The position numbers and the translations under genes were made by a program. From positions 4,074,042-4,138,041 of the forward strand of contig NC_083583.1 of assembly GCF_027579695.1 (NCBI RefSeq): DNA of 64,000 nucleotides, in the 5' to 3' direction. Numbering within the stretch: the stretch's first letter is position 1; every line of letters starts with the position of its first letter. Positions 56,371 to 64,000 of the stretch are shown piece after piece. The notes under the pieces are model-generated. The model searched no databases. It was not told where the DNA came from and saw only the letters and a list, made by a program, of their open reading frames with translations. This stretch comes from Neoarius graeffei. Its lineage: Eukaryota; Chordata; Actinopteri; Siluriformes; Ariidae.

Positions 56371-57980
56371 CAGTGGTGCTTGAAAGTTCGTGAATCCTTT
56401 AGAATTTTCTATATTTCTGCATAAATATGACCTAAAACATCATCAGATTTTCACACAAGTCCTAAAAGTAGATAAAGAGAACCCAGTTAAACAAATGAGA
56501 CAAAAATATTATACTTGGTTATTTATTTATTGAGGAAAATGATCCAATGTTACATATCTGTGAGTGGCAAAAGTATGTGAACCTTTGCTTTCAGTATCTG
56601 CTGTGACCCCCTTGGGCAGCAATAACTGCAACTAAACGTTTCCGGTAACTGTTGATCAGTCCTGCACACTGGCTTGGAGGAATTTTAGCCCATTCCTCCG
56701 TACAGAACAGCTTCAACTCTGGGATGTTGGTGGGTTTCCTCACATGAACTGCTCGCTTCAGGTCCTTCCACAACATTTTGATTGGATTAAGTTCAAGACT
56801 TTGACTTGGCCATTCCAAAACATTAACTTTATTCTTCTTTAACCATTCTTTGGTAGAACGACTTGTGTGCTTAGGGTCGTTGTCTTGCTGCATGACCCAC
56901 CTTCTCTTGAGATTCAGTTCATGGACAGATATTCTGACATTTTCCTTTAGAATTCGCTGGTATAATTCAGAATTCATTGTTCCATCAATGATGGCAAGCC
57001 GTCCTGGCCCAGATGCAGCAAAACAGGCCCAAACCATGATACTACCACCACCATGTTTCACAGATGGGATAAGGTTCTTATGCTGGAATGCAGCGTTTTC
57101 CTTTCTCCAAACATAACGCTTCTCATTTAAACCAAAAAGTTCTATTTTGGTCTCATCCATCCACAAAACATTTTTCCAATAGCCTTCTGGCTTGTCCATG
57201 TGACCTTTAGCGAACTGCAGATGAGCAGCAATGTTCTTTTTGGAGAGCAGTGGCTTTCTCCTTGCAACTCTGCCATGCACACCATTGTTGTTCAGTGTTC
57301 TCCTGATGGTGGACTCATGAACATTAATATTAGCCAATGTGAGAGAGGCCTTCAGTTACTTAGAAGTTACCCTGGGGTCCTTTGTGACCTCGCCAACTAT
57401 TACACGCCTTGCTCTTGGAGTGATCTTTGTTGGTTGACCACTCCTGAGGAGGGTAACAATGGTCTTGAATTTCCTCCATTTGTACACAATCTGTCTGACT
57501 GTGGATTGGTGGAGTCCAAACTCTTTAGAGATGGTTTTATAACCTTTTCCAGCCTGATGAGCATCAAAAACGCTTTTTCTGAGGTCCTCAGAAATCTCCT
57601 TTGTTTGTGCCATGATACACTTCTACAAAAATGTGTTGTGAAGATCAGACTTTGATAGATCCCTGTTCTTTAAATAAAACAGGGTGCCCACTCACACCTG
57701 ATTGTCATCCCATTGATTGAAAACACCTGACTCTAATTTCACCTTCTAATTAACTGCTAATCCTAGAGGTTCACATACTTTTGCCACTCACAGATATGTA
57801 ATATTGGATCATTTTCCTCAATAAATAAATGAGCAAGTATAATATTTTTGCCTCATTTGGTTAACTGGGTTCTCTTTATCTACTTTTAGGACTTGTGTGA
57901 AAATCTGATGATGTTTTAGGTCACATTTATGCAGAAATATAGAAAATTCTAAAGGGTTCACAAACTTTCAAGCACCACTG
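56371..57980 (-). mobile_element. Tc1-A, copy 2, nested in Tc1-B
   Basis: 1,610 bp with inverted ends CAGTGGTGCTTGAAAG and, inverted, CTTTCAAGCACCACTG. TA follows the right end at 57981; the left flank reads TATC, a diverged TA. It interrupts the Tc1-B transposase codons after IADI. Confidence 0.93.
56591..57613 (-). pseudogene. Tc1-A transposase (copy 2), nonsense-broken
   Basis: From ATG at 57613 (MAQTKEISEDLRK) through a paired-like helix-turn-helix (STVRQIVYKWRK; RSGQPTKITPRARR) to the DDE domain: WMDETKIELFG, HGGGSIMVWACF, VMQQDNDPKHTS, NPIKMLWKDLK. Near-complete length of about 340 codons. Lesions: a CAA-to-TAA stop at about 57358 after VTSK, and lysine where the family has the third catalytic glutamate (NPI-E-MLW). 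Copy 1 carries Glu there but lacks the second Asp. Inactive. Confidence 0.93.
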
Positions 57981-59099
57981 TACACAACTCAGGAATGTCT
58001 CTTGGAGCCATTTCTAAACAACTGCAAATTCTAAGATCAGTTCAAACAACTGTATCCAAGTTATTGTGAGGCGTAGTCACTTTGCCAAGGCACTTTGCTT
58101 CAAGAAAACCCAAAGTGTCACCCTCAGCTGAAAGGAAATTGGTTTGGATGGTCAGGAACAACCTGGGAACCACCATGGCACAGCCCTGCCATGACCTGGA
58201 AGCTGATGGTCTACAGTTCAGATCACCATGGACTAAGAGGCTGCTATCCAAGAAATAACCCCCTGCTCCAAAATTGACACCTTCAAGCTTAACTAAAGTT
58301 TGAAGCTGACCACACAGACAAAGAAAAAGCCTTCTGAAGGAAAGCTGTATGATCAGATGAGACAAAGATTGAGTTGTTTGTTCACAATGACCACCATGTA
58401 CAGAGGAACAACGTACCAGCTGGTGATGGTGGTAGGATCATCATGCTCTGGGGCTGTTTTGCTGACAGTGGAACTGATTCATTGCCCAAAGTGGATGGAA
58501 TAATGAAGAAGGAGGACAACCTCAGAATTCTTCAGCATAAACCATCAGAAACTTGAACATGACTTGGGGGTTACAACAGGACAGTGAACCCAAACATGCA
58601 TCAGAGCTGGTTGTAGAGGATAAAGCAGGCTAACATTAAGCTTATAACAAGTCCTGACTTCAACCCTGTTGAAAATATATGGACCGTGCTTATAAGTCGA
58701 GTCCATGCCAAGAAAAAAATATATATATATTTAACTCTACCAATTCTACCATGAAGAGTCATGAAATATCCAACCAGAATTCTGCCAGAAGCTTGTTCAT
58801 GCGAAACAAAAATGTTTGGAAAAGGTGAATCTTGGAAAGAGACATTTTACCCAAATATTTGGTGTGCTGTATGTATATTTTTGACCCTGTGTTGATTTCA
58901 GAAAACCCAAAGAAAATTAAAACTTGTGCACCAAATTCTAGTGTTTTTTTTAATTAAAGTTGTATACTGTACAATCATTCTGCCACAGAAAAAGAACAGT
59001 TCAAAGAAATGACTGAAAGCCCAAATATTGCCATGACATTCAGATCCAAGATGACATTCATGTCACTGTATGTAAACTTCTGACCGCAACTGTATATTG

Positions 59100-59981
59100 G
59101 GAGGTCCAGACCAAAGTCACGACCAGTTCTGATCGAGGGAGTCAAGGTGGAGGCTGTGGATTCCTACAAGTACCTCGGGCTGTGGCTGGACAGCAAGCTG
59201 GACTGGACTTGCAACACTAATCACTTATACAGGACGAGACAGAGCAGGCTATACTTCCTTAGGAGGCTGCAGTCCTTTAACATCTGCAGGAAACTCCTGT
59301 GGATGTTCTATCAGTCTGTGGTCGCCAGTGTCCTGTTTTACACCGTGGTGTGCTGGGGGGGCAGCACATCCAAGAAGGACACAACTGATCAGGCGGGCCG
59401 GCTCTGTGGTCGGCATGAAGCTGGACTCTCTGGTGACGGTGGCAGAGAAGAGGTCTATGGACAAACTATTGAACATCATGGACGATGCCAGTCACCCTCT
59501 GCACACCGTCATCAGCAACCAGAGGAGCCTGTTCAGTGACAGAATGCTCCTTCCCAAGTGCAGGACGAAGAGACTCAAAAACTCCTTTGTCCCTCACGCC
59601 ATCAGACTGTACAACTCCTCTCTGGGGGGGAGGAGGGGGAACAGGAGGACAGAGGACGGGAAGGAGCAGTAGCCTAGCCTGACAATAACCAATACCGGAC
59701 AATGTGCAGTATCTCTCCTGGTGGCCCCTTTTTTCCCCTTCCTCTCTTCCCCATATCTTATTCTTTTTATATATAAATACTCAATTTAATTTAATTTATC
59801 TAGAAGTTTTTCTCTATTTTCTTTTCTCTGTTTATCTGTAATGATGCTGCTGGAATCTTAATTTCCCTGAGGGAACCCTCCCAAAGGGATCAATAAAGTT
59901 CTATCTAATCTAATCTAATCTAATCTAATCTAATCTAATCTAATCTAATCTAATCTAATCTAATCTAATCTAATCTGTTGA
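59100..59981 (+). mobile_element. 5'-truncated LINE with TAATC 3' repeats, copy 2
   Basis: The plus strand reads VDSYKYLGLWLDSKLDWTCN, RLYFLRRLQSFNICRKLLW, VVGMKLDSLVTVAEKRSMDK and SNQRSLFSDRMLLPK, with a frame slip near 59390-59400. About fifteen TAATC units end it (59910-59976). It matches the minus copy at 11430-12167 plus 12819-12866. Confidence 0.85.
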
Positions 59982-59985
59982 TTTT

Positions 59986-60219
59986 AAAATAATTAGTTTT
60001 CTTTTGTTTCAGACATGTAAAAGCTTTTTACCTTTACCTGACATGTTTCGACGGTGTAACTTCCGTCTTCATCAGAGGGTCACCCGGATGTTGGTATGTG
60101 ACGTGCCTTTATAATCAGCTGATGTTACGGAGGCGTGACCTCCCTGTCAATATTGAAAAGCTATGGTGTAGAGGTAAAAAACTTTTACATGTCTGAAACA
60201 AAAGAAAACTAATTATTTT
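59986..60219. mobile_element. Foldback element with 48-bp inverted arms
   Basis: Left arm AAAATAATTAGTTTTCTTTT at 59986-60033 is the inverse of 60173-60219. The loop has TTTCGACGGTGTAACTTCC and GTCTTCATCAGAGG near 60047-60078, a Penelope/LINE-like phrase. No coding capacity. Confidence 0.7.
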
Positions 60220-60368
60220 GATTTAAGAAGAAGACATAATGAACGTAATATATTTATTTGTTGATTTTACTTTTTTACTCTTTTACTCTCATTTCTTTTA
60301 TCAATAAGTCTTCAATGTTTTCATTTAATTTGCATTTCAGCTTCTTCTCCAATGGACAGAAATGATCT

Positions 60369-60740
60369 CATCTCATTATCTGTAGCCACTTTATCCTGTT
60401 CTACAGGGTTGCAGGCAAGCTGGAGCCTATCCCAGCTGACTACAGGCGAAAGGCGGGGTACACCCTGGACAAGTCGCCAGGTCATCACAGGGCTGACACA
60501 TAGACACAGACAACCATTCACACTCACATTCACACCTACGCTCAATTTAGAGTCACCAGTTAACCTAACCTGCATGTCTTTGGACTGTGGGGGAAACCGG
60601 AGCACCCGGAGGAAACCCACGCGGACACGGGGAGAACATGCAAACTCCACACAGAAAGACCCTCGCCGGCCACGGGGCTCGAACCCGGACCTTCTTGCTG
60701 TGAGGTGACAGCGCTAACCACTACACCACCGTGCCGCCCC
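60369..60740 (-). mobile_element. tRNA-derived SINE, copy 4 (full length)
   Basis: Runs from the tail (CATCTCATTATCTG) at 60369 to the head (inverse of GGGGCGGCACGGTGG) at 60740, with a B-box-like inverse near 60676. A perfect 14-bp duplication GACAGAAATGATCT lies at 60355-60368 and 60741-60754. Confidence 0.95.
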
Positions 60741-60754
60741 GACAGAAATGATCT

Positions 60755-62354
60755 TCAGACCAAAACAACACTGTGACTCTTTCAGGAAGTGATTGCCACT
60801 CAATTGCCACTCGATCGCCACTCGATCTCAGTTCAGTTCAGCCGCTTGGTGAAAGTAAAGTGTAAAGCTGCTCACGTTTGTTTACTTCAACAGACTTTCA
60901 GCACGTCATGAACACTGTTCTCTTTATTCTTCACATCACGCACATTTATCTCCGTCTCCTCGTCCGAACAGTGGAATATTTATACAGAGCTGAAAATCAC
61001 AGAACCGAATCCTTTATACGGATTTATATCTGACAGAGCGGCTCATTACAGCAGCACGCTAATGACATAATTTTATAGAAGAAACAATTATTATATGATT
61101 ATTTACAAGTTATTATAGTTTAGACATTTTCATTTTTAGTTTTTATATTTAATCTTTCAGTTGTTGTTTTTTTTTAAATAATTTTAGTTTTAGTTTGTTT
61201 AACAAGTGCATAAGTAGTTTTAGTTTTATTCTCATATTCAAGAAATTGAAAAGATTTACTTTAGTTTGTATTTAATTTTAGTTTTTCAGGCGTTGCCCAG
61301 AAGGAATCTGCTTCTTTGGAGTTTTACAGCAGCCTGCGTTACATTACTGCCACCTACTGGAACGAGTCCGTTACTCTCTCGAGAGGGAAAACGAAAATGA
61401 AAATGAAAACAAAGCTGATTTTACCTGTAATTCTATTACAGTTTAGTTCGTGTTGCACTGTTCATTGAATTATTTATTTAGTTTTCGCCTTGTTTTTTGA
61501 AAACTGATATTTTTATTTCTATTTCAGTTAGCAAAATTATTTTTTCACTGCTAGTTTTAGTTTTAGTCTGTGTTTAATCTTGGTTCACTATATTAACCCC
61601 GCCCTAAAACATTAAATAAGTAGCAAAATCACGTTTTCTATTTACACTATTTTTAAACCTTTGAGAGTGTTTTTTTGTGTTAAAATTGTAACAAAATCAT
61701 TATCTTAATTTGTGAAATCTTATTTTATCATCATTTATGACTTGAAAGAAAAGTAGAAATATTTCATGACGAGCATAATTTACAAAAAAAAAAGTCAGCC
61801 TGTCTTGGGGGCGGGGCTTATCTAACTCCCATGTTGTCGAAACATCTTAGCGTAAGTTTATCAAACATAAACAGACTCATCGACCCGATGATGGTGAAAG
61901 ATCACAAAAATCAGAACTCGTTAATGTGGCTTTTAAATCTCCTTTTGTGAAAAGCTACAAAGGCAGCCGATTTATTTTTCTTCGCTCATGCAGCGTTAAC
62001 GATATTGATGTAACGGCCTGCGGTGAAGAAGCACCACACTTACTTTAGTCAAAAGAGCAAACATAACAAGCGTTTTATAAAGTTGTGATGAAACCCCTAA
62101 ACGAACAACTTGCTCATTTTTACCTGTCGAGTGTTTACACATCGCTGAACAAGTTCTAGCAATAAATAAATAAATAAATAAATAAATAAATAGCTAGCAT
62201 AGAGCGTCTTTCTGGAGGTAACAGCAGGTGCAGAAGATTCTTACCCAGTAGGTTTTAGTAAAGTGGTTTCCTCTGAATTTAGATGAGCTGGACACAGGTT
62301 TATGGGCATCGATCAATACTGTGATTAAGGTGTAAACACATTTGTGGGACTCAC
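60755..62354. other. Intronic AT-rich sequence
   Basis: No gene or clear transposon. AATA repeats at 62161-62192. 61100-61570 has repeated TTTTAGTTT phrases. The last 250 bp lead into the exon. Confidence 0.5.
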
Positions 62355-62528
62355 CCAGGATTTTGCTGATGTTGGAGTTGTGCATGTCGGGGAAAGCCTG
62401 CAGGATTTTGCGGCGCTCGTCTTTGGCCCACACCATGAAGGCGTTCATGGGTCGCTTGATGTGCGGCTCGTTGGGGTTCCGACCTCGCGATTCTCTGAAC
62501 ACCCGGGCTTCAGTGGTGCTGGCACCTC
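62355..62528 (-). CDS. sox6: sox6, exon with linker and first half of the HMG box
   Basis: Encodes [20 protein letters not shown] then [20 protein letters not shown] and [19 protein letters not shown]: the start of a SoxD HMG box with helix 1 and part of helix 2. The acceptor is GCCAACAG before 62528 and the donor G|GTGAGT after 62355. Two bases complete a codon from the exon upstream, and the last codon is split G|GT with the exon at 47850-48066. Exon length is 174 bp. The rest of the N-terminal coiled-coil exons lies upstream, beyond the window. Confidence 0.97.
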
Positions 62529-62873
62529 CTGTTGGCCAACAATAATACTGTTGTGGTTTATTGGCAGAACCATTCAGCTCCTTACTCCCTGGAAACACCA
62601 GAGCGAGAAGAAGGACAAAAACGAACGTGAAGCATTAATTAACTTCATAGGGGCTGGAGGAAACAAACTGGACCTCTCACACACACACACACACACACAC
62701 ACACCTAACCCCATGGCCTTCACTTTGGACAGAACAAGACAGCTTTGTGGGTTTTGCTTGTATCCAAAAGAACAGAAAAGAAACCTTCACTTAAATCTTT
62801 GTTAAATATTCATCCACGGCACAAGCACCCCATCATTTCACACTCGTGTGCGCGTGTGTGTGTGCGCGCGCGC

Positions 62874-62904
<31 letters not shown>

Positions 62905-62979
62905 AGCATTCAGCCTCTCAATCAGGCCACTCAGCATCATCATCAAGCCCAGATTTCTCTCTTACAGCAGGACGGAAAA

Positions 62980-63022
<43 letters not shown>

Positions 63023-64000
63023 TTTATATGTAAGATGTGAAAGAATTAAATAAAAGGCATATGAATATTTAAACAAAAAAAAAAAAACATGTTGATAAAC
63101 AAGGCCTGAAAAATAAAACAAACCCAAAAAGGGCTTCCCATATGCTCCAATACATCTTTAATGATTCAGAAAAAAAAAACTGGAAAAAGAAAGCTCTGAA
63201 TGAGGCATGAATATTTCATCATCCACATGTGATGTGTGTTGATGAGGAAATCGCACGTCCTGCGCTGCTTGGCGTGCGTTACCTGCAACGGGCCGCCGGT
63301 CTTACAGCAAAACAACAACAACAAAAGAGTTCTTAATGAGTCTGTGTGGCGCTTAAAGTGTAATCTTCAGCGTCCAAACAGAGTGGAGGAGGAGGAGGAG
63401 GAGGAGGGAAAAAGGCCACCAAGCAGCTCCGGTTTAGCTTTAAACAGATGGAGGAAGGGACACGCGGAGAGGAAATGGAGGACAAGGAAGAGGATGAGGA
63501 CTCAAACTCGGGGACAGGCTGCCAATCAGAGTCTCACCTCCCCAAAAGCCCTCAGTTTTATTTCTATTTCTGAGGATTTAAACCAACACATCAGGAATAA
63601 ACCCGCGAGTGTGGCGCTGTTAGAGGAAACTAATCACTGAGTGGGCGGAGTCATGAAGCCTCCTTACACTTCCAACATCCCTGTGTTTTATTCCTCTTTC
63701 ACTGCAGCACTCTATTAATGAACAGCAAGTCATAGTTTTTATCCACTTAGTGTTACATTTAACATAAATAATCTCTCTCTCTCTCTCTCTCTCACTGTCT
63801 CTCACTCTTTTTGTCTTTCTCTTTCTCTATCTCTCTTTTTGTGTGAACATCTCTCTCCATCTCTGTCCATCTCCCTCTCTCTGTCAAAGTTTATCTGTCT
63901 ATCTTTCTTTGTCTATCTCTCACTCACTCTTTTTCTCACAATTTTTCTTTGTCTGTCAGTCTTGATCTCTCTCTTTCTGTCTGTCTCTTTCCATCTCTCC
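62529..64000. other. Upstream sox6 intron with microsatellites
   Basis: CA repeats at 62681-62704, TG/CG repeats at 62850-62901, CT repeats at 62981-63020, GGA repeats at 63386-63408 and CT-rich simple sequence at 63770-64000. No further sox6 exon is recognisable on the minus strand. Confidence 0.75.

Larger units (their letters stand above)
56318..58740 (+). pseudogene. Tc1-B transposase, broken
   Basis: Begins ATG at 56318 reading MRKSKELSADLRKRIADI, is cut by the Tc1-A insertion at 56371, and resumes at 57981. Later landmarks: ETKIELFVHNDHHVQRNN near 58365, GGGRIIMLWGCF near 58428 and QQDSEPKHAS near 58576. Multiple frameshifts and stops occur. Known role in the family is TA-specific cut-and-paste transposition. 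Confidence 0.85.
52661..59092 (+). mobile_element. Tc1/mariner element, family Tc1-B (carries two nested insertions)
   Basis: Inverted repeats of about 220 bp: CAGTTGTGGTCAGAAGTTTA at 52661 and its inverse ending GCAACTG at 59092, with TA on both sides (52659-52660, 59093-59094). This terminus is shared by Sleeping Beauty-like fish Tc1 elements. Excluding the Rex3 (52898-56116) and Tc1-A copy (56371-57980), the original element is about 1.6 kb, the usual length. Confidence 0.93.

Noticed and set aside
62529..62598. Upstream extension of the HMG exon reading [11 protein letters not shown]
   Set aside because: A clear acceptor (GCCAACAG) at 62529 and lack of similarity to Sox6 upstream of it mark this as intron.

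Overview
The window is vertebrate, almost certainly teleost, nuclear DNA. Evidence: three spliced coding exons of a SoxD transcription factor on the minus strand, and a repeat load typical of fish (Rex3 and other LINEs, tRNA-derived SINEs, Tc1 elements, hAT, Harbinger, CACTA-like and chromodomain gypsy elements). I cannot fix the order or species. The only host gene I can support is sox6. Its last three coding exons are at 62355-62528, 47850-48066 and 45397-45685. Splice sites and codon phases agree across all three, and the introns are 14,288 and 2,164 bp. Upstream exons lie beyond 64000. || Layout: 1-40 kb is intergenic DNA downstream of sox6, made mostly of nested transposons separated by low-repeat islands (about 18.9-20.2 and 23.0-24.5 kb) that look like candidate regulatory DNA. 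About 40.6-45.4 kb is nearly free of recognisable transposons and is probably the long sox6 3' UTR. 45.4-62.5 kb holds the exons and two introns. The larger intron splits the HMG box and contains an ISL2EU-like element 48 bp from the splice acceptor, a Tc1 element carrying a whole Rex3 LINE and a second Tc1, a LINE fragment, a foldback element and a SINE. 62.5-64 kb is further intron with microsatellites. || Many insertions can be ordered by exact target-site duplications. Examples are hAT within hAT within a foldback element at 36.9-40.0 kb; a Tc/mariner-type MITE within a SINE within a CACTA-like element at 15.7-18.2 kb; a SINE within a gypsy integrase at 32.5 kb; and Rex3 and Tc1 within another Tc1 at 52.7-59.1 kb. 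|| The most unusual theme is a set of non-autonomous DNA elements that keep an upstream region, an ATG and a first coding exon of a presumed parental transposase, some with a visible 5' splice site. Two related foldback families (five and two copies) carry a short conserved N-terminus with the core N-T-K/R-K. Single elements carry a THAP-like zinc finger exon, a hAT-like exon, another short first exon, and a RecQ-like helicase motif I. These could act as natural exon or promoter donors. Family names were assigned by recognition alone, without database searching.
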